Assembly: GCF_016107285.1 (NCBI RefSeq) | Contig: NZ_RCVQ01000003.1 | Location: 434,001-498,000 of the forward strand | Reading direction: 5' to 3' | Length of the DNA: 64,000 nucleotides | Source: Roseomonas sp. KE0001 | GTDB taxonomy: Bacteria; Pseudomonadota; Alphaproteobacteria; Acetobacterales; Acetobacteraceae | In this document: positions 37,590 to 51,972 of the stretch, piece after piece | How positions within the stretch are numbered: position 1 is the first letter of the stretch | How the letters are laid out: each line of letters opens with the position of its first letter | Program-made: the position numbers and the translations under genes | The notes under the pieces: generated by a model | What the model was told of the DNA's origin: nothing | Databases searched by the model: none | The model's input: only the letters and a program-made list of their open reading frames with translations

Positions 37590-38561
37590 TCAGGCGGCTT
37601 CGGCCTGGGCGGCATCCTCGCCGAGGGCGAGGAACTTCTCCGCCTCCAGCGCGGCCATGCAGCCGGTGCCGGCGGCGGTCACCGCCTGGCGGAAGACGCG
37701 GTCCTGCACGTCGCCGGCGGCGAAGACGCCGTCCCGGCTGGTGCGCGTCGAATCAGGCGCCGTCACCACATAGCCCTCCGCATCCATCTCGAGCTGCCCC
37801 CTGAACAAGGCGGTGGCCGGCGCATGGCCGATGGCGACGAAGACGCCATCCACCGCCAGCTCCCGCCGCGTGCCATCCTTCTGCCGCAGCCGCAGGCCGC
37901 GGGCGACGGGCGTGCGCCCGCCGGTCTCGGCCAGCACCTCCTCGACCGCCGTGTCCCAGTGGATGGTGACATTCGGCCGGGCGAAGAGGCGCTTCTGCAG
38001 GATACGCTCGGCGCGCAGCGAGTCGCGGCGGTGGATCAGCGTCACCGACCTCGCCAGGTTGGAGAGGTAGAGCGCCTCCTCCACCGCCGAATTGCCGCCG
38101 CCGATCACCGCCACATCCTTGCCGCGGTAGAAGAAGCCATCGCAGGTCGCGCAGGCCGAGACGCCGAAGCCGGACAGCTCCTTCTCCCCCGGAATGCCCA
38201 GCCACTTGGCCTGGGCGCCGGTGGCGATGATCAGCGACTCGGCCTCGTAGATGTCCCCGGAATCGCCGGTGCAGCGGAAGGGGCGGACGGAGAGATCGAC
38301 CGCGGTGATCAGGTCATGGCGGATGGCGGCGCCGACATGCTCGGCCTGCTCGCGCATCTGCTCCATCAACCAGGGGCCCTGCACCGGCTGCGCGAAACCC
38401 GGGTAGTTCTCGACCTCGGTGGTGATGGTCAGCTGGCCGCCCGGCTGCATGCCCGCGACCACCAGGGGCGACAGCCCGGCGCGGGCGGCGTAGATCGCCG
38501 CCGTGTATCCGGCGGGGCCGGCACCGAGGATCAGGAGGCGGGTGCGGTGCAGTTCGGGCAA
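37590..38561 (-). CDS. trxB: Thioredoxin-disulfide reductase
   Basis: A 323-residue FAD/NADPH flavoenzyme. FAD motif GAGPAGYTAAIYAARA, redox-active CATC in GVSACATCDGFFYRGKDVAVIGGGNSAVEEAL (which also contains the NADPH-binding GGGNSA) and the C-terminal FAAGDVQDRVFRQAVTAAGTGCMAA. It reduces thioredoxin for ribonucleotide reduction and thiol homeostasis. Co-transcribed with the downstream lysR gene and divergent from lrp. Confidence 0.97.
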   Translation of the reverse strand: MPELHRTRLLILGAGPAGYTAAIYAARAGLSPLVVAGMQPGGQLTITTEVENYPGFAQPVQGPWLMEQMREQAEHVGAAIRHDLITAVDLSVRPFRCTGDSGDIYEAESLIIATGAQAKWLGIPGEKELSGFGVSACATCDGFFYRGKDVAVIGGGNSAVEEALYLSNLARSVTLIHRRDSLRAERILQKRLFARPNVTIHWDTAVEEVLAETGGRTPVARGLRLRQKDGTRRELAVDGVFVAIGHAPATALFRGQLEMDAEGYVVTAPDSTRTSRDGVFAAGDVQDRVFRQAVTAAGTGCMAALEAEKFLALGEDAAQAEAA

Positions 38562-38700
38562 GGCTTATGGTCCTGGGAATCGCTCTGGTGACGCAGGATA
38601 TCGGAAAGATAGGCGCCTGCCGCAACCCGATGCCTTGAATACAGGGGCGCGTGCAAGGATATTGCGCCTCGAACGCCGCGTGAGCAATGAAACGGTTCCG

Positions 38701-39180
38701 ATGAAGCCCGAGACGACCGACAATCTTGATACCGTGGATCGGCAGATCCTGGCCGAGCTGCAGAATGACGGTCGGATGACCAATGTGGAGCTGGCGCGGC
38801 GCGTGGACCTCTCCGCGCCGCCCTGCCTGCGGCGGGTGCGGCGGCTGGAGGAGGCGGGGATCATCCGCGGCTATCACGCCGATATCGACCCGGTGGCGCT
38901 GGGCTGGGAGATCACCTTCTTCGCCCTGGTCGGGCTGGAGAGCCAGAAGCACGCCATCCTGGCCGGCTTCGAGGCGGATGTGACCACCTGGCCGGAGGTG
39001 CGGGAATGCCACATGATCCGGGGCGGCGGGGACTTCCTGCTGCGGCTGGTGGCGCGCGACACGGCGCATGAGAACCAGCTCACCAACCGGCTGACCGCGG
39101 CGGCGCATGTCGGCCGGGTGACGACGCTGCAGACCATCCACACGGCCAAGGAGGTGCCGGGCGTGCCGCTGGAGCGGTGA
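38701..39180 (+). CDS. lrp: Lrp/AsnC-family regulator
   Basis: A 159-residue leucine-responsive-type regulator: LDTVDRQILAELQNDGRMTNVELARRVDLSAPPCLRRVRRLEEAGIIRGYHADIDP (winged HTH) followed by a RAM ligand domain (ECHMIRGGGDFLLRLVARD). The central variant LVGLESQKHAIL is typical of alphaproteobacterial Lrp. Start at 38701; a GTG seven codons upstream has no better ribosome-binding site. Divergent from trxB and followed by a convergent threonine ammonia-lyase. Confidence 0.93.
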   Translation: MKPETTDNLDTVDRQILAELQNDGRMTNVELARRVDLSAPPCLRRVRRLEEAGIIRGYHADIDPVALGWEITFFALVGLESQKHAILAGFEADVTTWPEVRECHMIRGGGDFLLRLVARDTAHENQLTNRLTAAAHVGRVTTLQTIHTAKEVPGVPLER

Positions 39181-39195
39181 TCCCGGCCGGGCGGC

Positions 39196-40449
39196 CTATT
39201 GCGCGCGGCGCACGGCGTAGCCCGCCGCCATCATGGCCGAGACGATCGCCTGGCCCTGAACGGCGTCGCGCACCTCGATCATCAGCTCCAGCTCGGTCGA
39301 CTGCACGGTGGGCGCGCCGAAGAGCTGCTGATGCTTCACCTCGATGACATTGCCGCCGGCATCCGAGATGCGCTTCGAGATATCGGCCAGCACGCCGGGC
39401 CGGTCGGGGATGTCGAAATGCAGCCGCATGATCCGCCCGTCCCGCAGCAACTGGCGCAGCAGCACGTTGGACAGCGCCCGGGCATCGATATTGCCGCCGC
39501 AGACCGGCGTGCCGACGCGCCGGCCGGCGAAGCGGGCCGGATGCGCCAGCAGCGCCGCGACGCCGGCCGCCCCGGCGCCTTCGGCCACCACCTTGGCGCC
39601 CTCGGCCAGCAGGGCGATCCCCTGCTCCACCGCGCGCTCCGGCACCACCAGCATCTCGATGCCCAGGCGCCTCAGCAGGGCATAGGGCGTCTCGCCGACA
39701 TCGCGTACCGCGATGCCCTCGGCGATGGTGGGGCCGCCCACGGCCACCGCCTGGCCGGCCAGGCGCTGCGCCATGGCCGGATAGCCCTCGACCTCGACGC
39801 CGTAGACCTTCAGGGCCGGGTTCGTCTCCAGGGCCGCCACGGCGCAGCCGGCCAGCAGCCCGCCGCCGCCCACCGGGAAGACCAGCGTGTCCAGCCCCGG
39901 CGCCTCCTCGATCATCTCGATCGCCATGGTGCCCTGGCCGGCGATGATCCCCGGATCGTCATAGGGATGGATGAAGGTCAGCCCCTCCCGCAGCGCCAGG
40001 GCATGCGCATGCGCCGCCGCCTCGGCCAGGGTCTCGCCATGCAGCACCACCGTCGCGCCCCAGCCCTCGGTGCGGACCACCTTGGTGGAGGGGGTGAACC
40101 GCGGCATGACGATGGTGGCGGCGATGCCGAGCAGGCTGGCGTGGCGCGCCACTGCCTGGGCATGGTTGCCGGCGGACATGGCGATGACCCCGGTGGCCCG
40201 CTCGCGCGCCGTCAGCAGGGCCAGCCGATTGGCAGCCCCGCGCTCCTTGAAGGCGCCGGTGGCCTGGAGATTGTCGAGCTTGAGCCAGACCTCGCAGCCG
40301 GCCACCCGGTCGATGGCCGGGGCGCGCACCAGGGGGGTGCGCGACACCGCGCCCCGGATGCGCGCGGCGGCCTCCCGCACCTCGGCCAGGGTCACGGCGG
40401 TGTCGAGGGGGGCTTCGGCCAGGGCTCCCGGCAGGCTGCGTCCCGGCAT
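39196..40449 (-). CDS. ilvA: Threonine ammonia-lyase (threonine dehydratase)
   Basis: A 417-residue PLP enzyme converting threonine to 2-oxobutanoate. The PLP lysine is in LQATGAFKERGAANRL; the glycine loop is PVGGGGLLAG; SAGNHAQAVA is also diagnostic. A C-terminal ACT domain (MRLHFDIPDRPGVLADISKRISDAGGNVIEVKHQQ) suggests feedback control. Length is that of the short IlvA/TdcB-ACT class. Five bases separate it from the upstream greA, so the two are probably one transcript. Confidence 0.93.
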   Translation of the reverse strand: MPGRSLPGALAEAPLDTAVTLAEVREAAARIRGAVSRTPLVRAPAIDRVAGCEVWLKLDNLQATGAFKERGAANRLALLTARERATGVIAMSAGNHAQAVARHASLLGIAATIVMPRFTPSTKVVRTEGWGATVVLHGETLAEAAAHAHALALREGLTFIHPYDDPGIIAGQGTMAIEMIEEAPGLDTLVFPVGGGGLLAGCAVAALETNPALKVYGVEVEGYPAMAQRLAGQAVAVGGPTIAEGIAVRDVGETPYALLRRLGIEMLVVPERAVEQGIALLAEGAKVVAEGAGAAGVAALLAHPARFAGRRVGTPVCGGNIDARALSNVLLRQLLRDGRIMRLHFDIPDRPGVLADISKRISDAGGNVIEVKHQQLFGAPTVQSTELELMIEVRDAVQGQAIVSAMMAAGYAVRRAQ

Positions 40450-40454
40450 GGCGG

Positions 40455-40928
40455 TCAGCGGAAACGGACCTTGGTGATCTCGTAGGCGCGGGCGCCGCCC
40501 GGCGCCGGCACCTCGACCGTGTCGCCCACCGACTTGCCGAGCAGCGCCTTGGCCAGCGGCGAGGAGAGCGAGATCGAGCCCTGCTTGGTGTCCGCCTCGT
40601 GCTGGCCGACGATGCGGTAGGTCTTCTCCTCCTCCGACTCGTCGTCGATGATCGTCACCGTCGCACCGAAGCGGACCTGGTCGCCGGAGAGCTTGGAGAC
40701 GTCGATCACCTCGACCGAGGGAATGACGCTCTCGAGTTCGGCGATGCGGCCCTCGATGAAGGACTGCCGCTCGCGGGCGGCATGATACTCGGCGTTCTCC
40801 GAGAGGTCGCCATGGGCGCGCGCCTCGGCGATCGCCCGGATCACGGCGGGGCGCTCCTCGGACTTCAGGTGCCGCAGCTCTCCCTCAAGCCGGTTGAGCC
40901 CCTCGGCGGTCATCGGGAACTTCTGCAC
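40455..40928 (-). CDS. greA: Transcription elongation factor GreA
   Basis: A 157-residue cleavage factor that rescues backtracked RNA polymerase. The coiled-coil N-terminus ([50 protein letters not shown], with the acidic DLSENAEY tip) and the C-terminal FKBP-like domain are both complete. GTG at 40928 has AAGGAAGGG eight bases upstream and gives the usual length; an ATG six codons earlier overlaps that site. It lies downstream of carB with a hairpin-containing leader. Confidence 0.95.
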   Translation of the reverse strand: MQKFPMTAEGLNRLEGELRHLKSEERPAVIRAIAEARAHGDLSENAEYHAARERQSFIEGRIAELESVIPSVEVIDVSKLSGDQVRFGATVTIIDDESEEEKTYRIVGQHEADTKQGSISLSSPLAKALLGKSVGDTVEVPAPGGARAYEITKVRFR

Positions 40929-41097
40929 GGCAGTCCCTTCCTTCATACGCAGCAGTGACCGCCGGGCAAGATGTCCGGCGGTTGTGCGGCGCCCTTGCCA
41001 GTCTCCACGACTGCCGGCGCCCACGACGGAAAGACAGAGCGGGCGGAGCCCGGGTCCGACCCGGACCCGCCCCCGCCCCGCGAATGATCGTTCTGTT
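40929..41097 (-). promoter_or_regulatory. carB-greA intergenic region with two hairpins
   Basis: An 8-bp stem CGGGTCCG/CGGACCCG with loop ACC (41051-41069) lies 28 bases past carB and could end or slow its transcript. A second stem CCGCCGG/CCGGCGG (40959-40981) is 30 bases upstream of greA, in its leader. No good U-tract follows either. Confidence 0.45.
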
Positions 41098-44343
<3,246 letters not shown>

Positions 44344-44385
44344 CGGGGGGACCCTATCTGCGAAAGTGCCGGCCGGGGGCCGGGA

Positions 44386-45147
44386 TCAGCCGTGGACGGA
44401 CATTCCGCCATCCACGGGGATGGCGGTGCCGGTGATGAAGGCGGCGGCGTCGCTCGCCAGGAAGGCGGCGATGCCGCCGAAGTCGCCGGGCCTGCCCCAG
44501 CGCTTCTGCGGTGTGCGGGCGAGCACGCTGTCGTTCAGCGTCGGGATGTCGCGCTTGGCGCCGGCGGTCAGATCGGTCTCGATCCAGCCGGGCAGGATGG
44601 CGTTGGCGGTGATGCCGTCCGGCCCCCAGGCGACCGCGAGGGAGCGCGTGTACTGCACGATGCCGCCCTTGCTGGCGCCATAGGCCGGGGAGAGCGGCAG
44701 GCCGAAGATCGACATCATCGAGCCGATGCAGAGGACGCGGCCATGGCCGCTGGCCTTCAACGCCGGATAGGCCTCGCGCGTCAGGCGCATGGCGCTGGTC
44801 AGGTTGATGTCGATCACCGCCGCCCAGTCCTCGTCGGTCACGTCCTGCGGCAGGCGGCGGATGTTGGTGCCGGCGTTGTTCACCAGGATGTCGAGCTGCC
44901 CGCTGGTCTCGGCCAGCGCGGCCTGCATGACCCGCGCCGGCTCGCCGGACCGGCTGAGATCGGCCTCGAGCGCGAAGGCGCCCTGGCCCAGCTCCGCCAC
45001 GGCCGCGGCGTTCTTGTCCGGATTGCGGCCGACCACGATGACCCGCGCCCCGGCCGCGGCGAGGCCGCGCGCCATGCCGAGCCCGATGCCGCCATTGCCG
45101 CCCGTGACCAGGGCGACGCGCCCGGTCAGATCGAACATCCCAGACAT
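44386..45147 (-). CDS. SDR-family oxidoreductase between carA and carB
   Basis: A 253-residue classical short-chain dehydrogenase. TGGNGGIGLGMA binds NAD(P), LVNNAGTNIRR supports the cofactor, and the catalytic set is Ser in CIGSMMS, and Tyr-Lys in YGASKGG. GTAIPVDGGMSVHG is the usual C-terminus. Residue pattern resembles 2-deoxy-D-gluconate/gluconate 5-dehydrogenase relatives. Nothing in the sequence ties it to carbamoyl phosphate synthesis; its position inside the car operon suggests shared expression only. Confidence 0.9.
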   Translation of the reverse strand: MSGMFDLTGRVALVTGGNGGIGLGMARGLAAAGARVIVVGRNPDKNAAAVAELGQGAFALEADLSRSGEPARVMQAALAETSGQLDILVNNAGTNIRRLPQDVTDEDWAAVIDINLTSAMRLTREAYPALKASGHGRVLCIGSMMSIFGLPLSPAYGASKGGIVQYTRSLAVAWGPDGITANAILPGWIETDLTAGAKRDIPTLNDSVLARTPQKRWGRPGDFGGIAAFLASDAAAFITGTAIPVDGGMSVHG

Positions 45148-45179
45148 TCCTGCTCTCCCTCTCGCGGCGGCCTCGCGCT

Positions 45180-46610
45180 TCAGGCCGCCTTGTGCTTCTC
45201 GATCATCTCGACAAAGCGGTGGAAGAGATAGTGACTGTCGCTCGGGCCCGGGCTGGCCTCGGGGTGATACTGCACGGAGAAGGCCGGGCGGTCGCTCGCG
45301 GCGATGCCCTCGTTCGAGCCGTCGAAGAGGCTGACATGCGTCACCCGCACCCCGGAGGGGAGGGACTTTTCGTCCACCGCGAAGCCGTGGTTCTGGCTGG
45401 TGATCTCCACCTTGCCCGTCGCCAGGTCCTTGACCGGCTGGTTGGCGCCGCGATGGCCGCGCTCCAGCTTGTAGGTCCGGGCGCCCAGCGCCAGCGCCAG
45501 GAGCTGGTGGCCGAGGCAGATGCCGAAGACCGGGGTGCCGGCCTCCAGCACGCCGCGGATGGCCGGCACGGCATAGGCGCCGGTCGCCGCCGGGTCGCCC
45601 GGGCCGTTGGAGAGGAAGACGCCGTCCGGCTGATGGCGCAGGATCTCCTCCGCGGTGGCGGTGGCGGGCAGCACCGTCACGGCGCAGCCGGCATCGGCCA
45701 GGCAGCGCAGGATGTTGCGCTTGGCGCCGTAATCCACGGCGACCACCTTATGCCTGCGCACCGGGTTCTTCTCGAAGCCCTGGCCCCAGGACCAGAGGCC
45801 CTCCTCCCAGGCATAGGGCTGGCGGCAGGAGACCTCGCGCGCCAGGTCCATGCCCTCGAGCCCGGGCCAGCCGGCGGCCTGCGCCTTCAGGGCCGCGAGG
45901 TCGAAGCGGCCATCCGCCGGATAGGCCAGCACGCCGTTCGGCGCGCCGCCGTCGCGGATGCGGGTGGTCAGCGCCCGCGTGTCCACCCCGGCGATGCCGG
46001 GGATGCCGTGGCTCTTCAGCCAGTCGTCCAGGTGGCGGGTGGCGCGGTAATTGGCCGGCTCGGTCAGGTCGAGCTTGACCACCAGGCCGCGCGCGGCGGG
46101 GGTGATGCTCTCGCTGTCCTCCGCATTGGCGCCGACATTGCCGATATGCGGGAAGGTGAAGGTGATGATCTGCCCGGCATAGGAGGGATCGGTCAGGGTT
46201 TCCTGATAGCCCGTCATGCCGGTGTTGAAGCAGATCTCCCCGACGCTCGCCGTCCGCGCGCCGAAACCCACGCCCCAGAAGACGCTGCCATCGGCCAGCA
46301 CCAGGACCGCGGTGGCGCCCGCCGGCGGCTGGCCCGGCGGGGTGCCGGACGCGTCGGGGGTCGGGGTCGCAGCGGCCATGCTCGTCGTCTCCGGGCTCGG
46401 GTCGGGTTGCGGGGCGGGGGGCATGTCCTGGCTGGTGGCGGCCAGGACGGCCAGCGGCAGGCCCGAGGCGGCGCTGAGGGCGGCCCAGTGCTTGGGCGGG
46501 ATGGCGCGGGCCTGTCGCCACTTGCGCACGGCCTCGGTGCCGACGCCACAGGCCTTGGCCACCGCCTCGGCGCCACCCATCAGGGCAAGGATGTCTTCCA
46601 CGGTCCGCAT
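45180..46610 (-). CDS. carA: Carbamoyl-phosphate synthase small subunit with N-terminal HTH extension
   Basis: The CarA part (from about residue 100) has AVLVLADGSVFWGVGFGA, GIAGVDTRALT, the class-I amidotransferase Cys in FGICLGHQLLALALGA and the His/Glu of VQYHPEASPGP. It supplies ammonia from glutamine to CarB. In the same frame, without a stop, it is preceded by an HTH-like domain, residues 1-57 (MRTVEDILALMGGAEAVAKA; TEAVRKWRQ recognition helix) and a Pro-rich linker. CarA alone could start at Met78 (46379), which has GGAGA nine bases upstream. I recall a named HTH domain (carph-isopro) attached to CarA in some genomes, unverified. Total 476 residues versus about 390 usually. Confidence 0.9.
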   Translation of the reverse strand: MRTVEDILALMGGAEAVAKACGVGTEAVRKWRQARAIPPKHWAALSAASGLPLAVLAATSQDMPPAPQPDPSPETTSMAAATPTPDASGTPPGQPPAGATAVLVLADGSVFWGVGFGARTASVGEICFNTGMTGYQETLTDPSYAGQIITFTFPHIGNVGANAEDSESITPAARGLVVKLDLTEPANYRATRHLDDWLKSHGIPGIAGVDTRALTTRIRDGGAPNGVLAYPADGRFDLAALKAQAAGWPGLEGMDLAREVSCRQPYAWEEGLWSWGQGFEKNPVRRHKVVAVDYGAKRNILRCLADAGCAVTVLPATATAEEILRHQPDGVFLSNGPGDPAATGAYAVPAIRGVLEAGTPVFGICLGHQLLALALGARTYKLERGHRGANQPVKDLATGKVEITSQNHGFAVDEKSLPSGVRVTHVSLFDGSNEGIAASDRPAFSVQYHPEASPGPSDSHYLFHRFVEMIEKHKAA

Positions 46611-46616
46611 GGGACG

Positions 46617-46645
46617 GTTATCTGGGAAAAAATTTCCCAAAACAA
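46617..46645 (-). promoter_or_regulatory. Candidate carA promoter with palindromic operator as spacer
   Basis: On the minus strand, TTGTTT (46645-46640), exactly 17 bases and GATAAC (46622-46617) lie just before the ATG at 46610. The 17-base spacer (46639-46623) is TGGGAAA-TTT-TTTCCCA, a palindrome with perfect 7-bp arms. Only six bases separate the -10 from the ATG, and no Shine-Dalgarno is present, as expected of a leaderless transcript. Confidence 0.5.
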
Positions 46646-46691
46646 GGATTCCTTGACGCCATTCGATGATTCTTCGTCCGTCAGGCAGATA

Positions 46692-46721
46692 GGGGAAAAA
46701 TTTCTGGGAAGAATTTTCCCA
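46692..46721. promoter_or_regulatory. Second and third GGGAA/TTCCC sites
   Basis: TGGGAAGAATTTTCCCA (46705-46721) is a palindrome with perfect 6-bp arms; it overlaps a degenerate copy, GGGGAAAAATTTCT (46692-46705). Together with the palindrome at 46623-46639 they flank the carA upstream region and lie 124 bases before the divergent YqeY gene. The rest of 46646-46844 shows no gene. Confidence 0.6.
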
Positions 46722-46844
46722 GGCGACGAGGCTGTGTGTCGCCCCTTCACCATTGTCCTGCCGGGGCGGGCGGGCTTTATAGCCCCGCATCAGGGCCGGC
46801 CGGCCTCACCTCCCGGCGAGCCGGCCGCGAGAAGGAGAAGACCG

Positions 46845-47303
46845 ATGAGCCTGCGCGCGCGCTTCACCGAGAGCCTGAAGGCCGCCATGCTGGCCAAGGA
46901 CGCGGCGCGGACCTCCGCTATCCGCATGATCCTGGCGAAGCTGAAGGACACCGACATCGCCGCGCGTCCGGCCGGGGTGGAGCAGGTGCCGGAGGAGCAG
47001 ATCGTCGCCATGCTGCGCGGCATGGTGAAGAGCCGGCGCGAGAGCGAGGCGATGTACCGCCAGGGCAACCGTCCCGAGCTGGCGGAGAAGGAGGCGGCCG
47101 AGATCGCGGTGATCGAGGGCTTCCTGCCGCAGCAGATGGACGAGGCGGCGATGCGCGAGGCGGTGGCCGCCACCGTGGCCGAGACCGGCGCCGCCTCGGT
47201 GAAGGACATGGGCAAGGTGATGGCGGCGCTGAAGGCGCGGCACGCCGCGACGATGGACATGGCCAAGGCGGGGCCGATGGTGAAGGCGGCGCTGGGCGGC
47301 TGA
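46845..47303 (+). CDS. GatB/YqeY-domain protein
   Basis: A 152-residue protein homologous to the tail domain of GatB: MSLRARFTESLKAAMLAKDAARTSAIRMILAKLKD at the start, MVKSRRESEAMYRQGNRPELAEKEAAEIAVIEGFLPQQ in the middle and the YqeY-type end VMAALKARHAATMDMAKAGPMVKAAL. The YqeY family is thought to contact tRNA or act in amidation-linked processes, but its role is not established. GAAGGAGAAG precedes the ATG. It is divergent from carA and 42 bases upstream of dnaG. Confidence 0.88.
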   Translation: MSLRARFTESLKAAMLAKDAARTSAIRMILAKLKDTDIAARPAGVEQVPEEQIVAMLRGMVKSRRESEAMYRQGNRPELAEKEAAEIAVIEGFLPQQMDEAAMREAVAATVAETGAASVKDMGKVMAALKARHAATMDMAKAGPMVKAALGG

Positions 47304-47345
47304 GGCCGTGCATCGGGGCGGTGAACCCATTAAGGGTGGACCGCC

Positions 47346-49208
47346 ATGTCGCTTCCGCCCGATTTCCTGGAGGAGCTCCGCCTCCGCACGCCGCTCCCGG
47401 GACTGATCGGGCGCAATGTCCGGCTGACCCGGGCCGGGCGGAACTGGCGCGGCTGCTGCCCCTTCCACGGCGAGAAGACCCCCTCCTTCTACGTCTATGA
47501 CGACCACTACCACTGCTTCGGCTGCGGCGCGCATGGCGATGCCATCGCCTATGTCATGCAGAGCCAGGGCGCGAGCTTTCCCGAGGCGGTGGAGCGGCTG
47601 GCCTCCGAGGCCGGGATGGAGGTGCCGAAGGCGACCCCGCAACAGGCCCGGCGGGAGGCGCGGCAGCGCGACCTGCATGCCGTCATGGAGGCCGCCGCGG
47701 AGGCCTTCCAGCGCCGGCTGCGCCTGCCGGAGGGCCGCGCCGGGCTCGACTACCTGCGGCGCCGGGGGCTGACCGAGGAGACCATCCGCCGGTTCGGCCT
47801 CGGCTGGTCCGGCGGCGGGCGCGGCGCCCTGGCGGCGGACCTGAAGCCGCAGGGCATCGAGCCGCGCCAGCTCGTCGAGGCCGGGCTGATGCGGGCCGGC
47901 GAGGACGAGGCGGCGCCCACCGACCTGTTCTTCAACCGGGTGATGTTCCCGATCCGCGACCGGCGCGGCCGCATCGTCTCCTTCGGCGGCCGCCTGCTGG
48001 GCGACGGGCAGCCGAAATACGTCAACGGGCCGGAGACCGGGCTGTTCTCCAAGCGGCGCAACCTCTACGGCATCGACCTGGCGCGCGACGCCGCCTTCCG
48101 CGGCGCGCCGGTGGTGGTGGTGGAGGGCTACATGGATGTCATCGCCCTGCACCAGGCGGGCTTCGGCGGCGCCGTCGCCCCGCTCGGCACGGCGCTCACG
48201 GAGGAACAGCTCACCACGCTGTGGCGCCTGACGCCGCAGCCCGTGCTCTGCTTCGACGGCGACGCCGCCGGCGCCCGGGCCGCCGCCCGCACCGCCATCG
48301 AGCTGGCCCTGCCGATGCTCGACAGCCCCGAGCGCCGGCTGGGCTTCGTCACCCTGCCGGCGGGGGAGGATCCGGACACGCTGGTGGGGAAGGGGGGCGC
48401 GCGCGCCTTCCAGGCCGTGCTGGACGCGGCACGGCCGCTCTCCTCGGTGCTCTACGACATGCTGGCGGCGCAATCCCCCGGCGCCTCGCCCGAGGCGCGG
48501 GCGGCGCTGCGGCACCGGCTGGTCGCCGCCGCCGGGAGCATCCCGGACAAGATCCTCGGCGCCGAGTACCGCCGGCAGCTGCTCGACCGCTTCTTCGAGG
48601 AGGGCCGCCGCGCCGCGCCCGCCCGGCCTGTCTCCCGCGCGGCCGGTCGGGAGATGGGGCGGGCGGGCGGGCGCCAGGGCTGGGGCGCCCCGCCGCCGCT
48701 CAACCTGCCCCGCCCGGACATCGACCCCGCCCGGGTGCGGCTGGAGCAGGCGCGCTGCCTGCTGGCGCTGGTCGTGGCCCATCCCTGGCTGCTGGCCGAG
48801 GTGGAGGAGGCGCTGGGGCAGCTCGACCTGCCCTCCGGCCTGCCGGACCGGCTGCGCGGCGTCCTTCTCGCCTGGCATGGCGGGGCGGAGGCGCCGGACC
48901 CCGAGGCCCTGGCCGGGCACCTGCGGCAGGCCGAGCCGGAGGGGCTCGACTGGGTGCGGCGCTTCGACGGCATGCCGGCCGCCGCCGCGGCCGATGCCCT
49001 GCCCAAGGCGGTGGCCGAGGCCTGGTGGCACTTCTTCGGCCGCTTCCGGGGCGAGGCCGCGCTGCTGCAGGAGCGGCAGGAGGCGGCCCGCGACTTCGCC
49101 GCCTCGGGCGATGCGGCGGCGCAACGGCGCCTGATCCGTCTGAACGAATTGCTGGCGGCGCAGCGGCGCGGCGAGATGGAGGACGAGACCGCCGGCGAGG
49201 GCGGCTGA
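47346..49208 (+). CDS. dnaG: DNA primase
   Basis: A 620-residue replication primase. The CHC2 zinc domain is at residues 38-60 (Cys38, His41, Cys57, Cys60 in [11 protein letters not shown] and HCFGCG). The TOPRIM core is [12 protein letters not shown] with the metal-binding VVVEGYMD and CFDGDAAG motifs. The C-terminal third, which would bind DnaB helicase, is less conserved. It precedes rpoD, as in the common macromolecular-synthesis arrangement. Confidence 0.97.
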   Translation: MSLPPDFLEELRLRTPLPGLIGRNVRLTRAGRNWRGCCPFHGEKTPSFYVYDDHYHCFGCGAHGDAIAYVMQSQGASFPEAVERLASEAGMEVPKATPQQARREARQRDLHAVMEAAAEAFQRRLRLPEGRAGLDYLRRRGLTEETIRRFGLGWSGGGRGALAADLKPQGIEPRQLVEAGLMRAGEDEAAPTDLFFNRVMFPIRDRRGRIVSFGGRLLGDGQPKYVNGPETGLFSKRRNLYGIDLARDAAFRGAPVVVVEGYMDVIALHQAGFGGAVAPLGTALTEEQLTTLWRLTPQPVLCFDGDAAGARAAARTAIELALPMLDSPERRLGFVTLPAGEDPDTLVGKGGARAFQAVLDAARPLSSVLYDMLAAQSPGASPEARAALRHRLVAAAGSIPDKILGAEYRRQLLDRFFEEGRRAAPARPVSRAAGREMGRAGGRQGWGAPPPLNLPRPDIDPARVRLEQARCLLALVVAHPWLLAEVEEALGQLDLPSGLPDRLRGVLLAWHGGAEAPDPEALAGHLRQAEPEGLDWVRRFDGMPAAAAADALPKAVAEAWWHFFGRFRGEAALLQERQEAARDFAASGDAAAQRRLIRLNELLAAQRRGEMEDETAGEGG

Positions 49209-49402
49209 ACGGGGGCGTGGCAATCTCCGGGGTGCTCTTGTGCTGCGGGGTGCGGGGGCGTTATGGCCCCGGATGGAGGCGGCGATCGGGGGTGCAACCC
49301 GGCGCGGTATTCGGCCCCCGCCACGGCGGGGCCCTGGGACCCAGACGAGAGTTCCGGTTGTCCTCGCGGGCTGCCGGACAGCGTCAGACGGAGCGGATCG
49401 GC

Positions 49403-51328
<1,926 letters not shown>

Positions 51329-51330
51329 GG

Positions 51331-51906
51331 ATGGCCCTGTCCCTGGTCGAGCCGGCGCAGCGGGTGGTGGTGGATGTCACCTTCCTGCGCATGGCCGCCC
51401 CGCCCCGGGAAGCGGCGCCCGCCCTGCCGGCCGGGCTGCGGCTGGAGCGCCTGGCGCGGTGCAGCGTGGCCTTCTACCGCTACCTCTACAACACCGTGGG
51501 GCAGGATTACGTCTGGTGGCTGCGCCGGGCCGCCAGCGACGCCGAGATCGCCGCCATCCTGGCCGATCCGGGCGTCTCCATCCATGTGCTCTACGAGGGC
51601 GGCGAGCCGGCGGGCTTCTTCGAGCTGGAGCACCGCGCCGCCGCAGGCCAGACCAACATCGCCTATTTCGGGCTGCTGCCGCATGCGGTGGGCCGCGGGC
51701 TCGGCAAGGCCTTCCTGCGCGCGGCGGTGGATGCCGCCTGGGCCGAGGGCGGCGCGCTGGTCACGGTCAACACCTGCACCGCCGACCATGCCCGCGCCCT
51801 GCCGAACTACCTGGCGGCGGGCTTCACGCGGCTGCGGACGGTGCGGGAGGTCTGGCCGGTGCCGCTGCGCCTCGGCCTGAAGGTGCCGGAGCGGCTGCTG
51901 GCCTGA
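51331..51906 (+). CDS. GNAT-family N-acetyltransferase
   Basis: A 191-residue acetyltransferase. The acetyl-CoA loop region is [26 protein letters not shown] and the C-terminal strand [26 protein letters not shown]-terminal half contains [18 protein letters not shown]. It starts two bases after rpoD, so it is probably co-transcribed. Acceptor unknown. Confidence 0.85.
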   Translation: MALSLVEPAQRVVVDVTFLRMAAPPREAAPALPAGLRLERLARCSVAFYRYLYNTVGQDYVWWLRRAASDAEIAAILADPGVSIHVLYEGGEPAGFFELEHRAAAGQTNIAYFGLLPHAVGRGLGKAFLRAAVDAAWAEGGALVTVNTCTADHARALPNYLAAGFTRLRTVREVWPVPLRLGLKVPERLLA

Positions 51907-51972
51907 CCCGGCCTCGCCCCCTGGCCGGTGGGGAGAGGCACCGCCGTCATCCCCCCGCCCGGCCGGGGCCCG

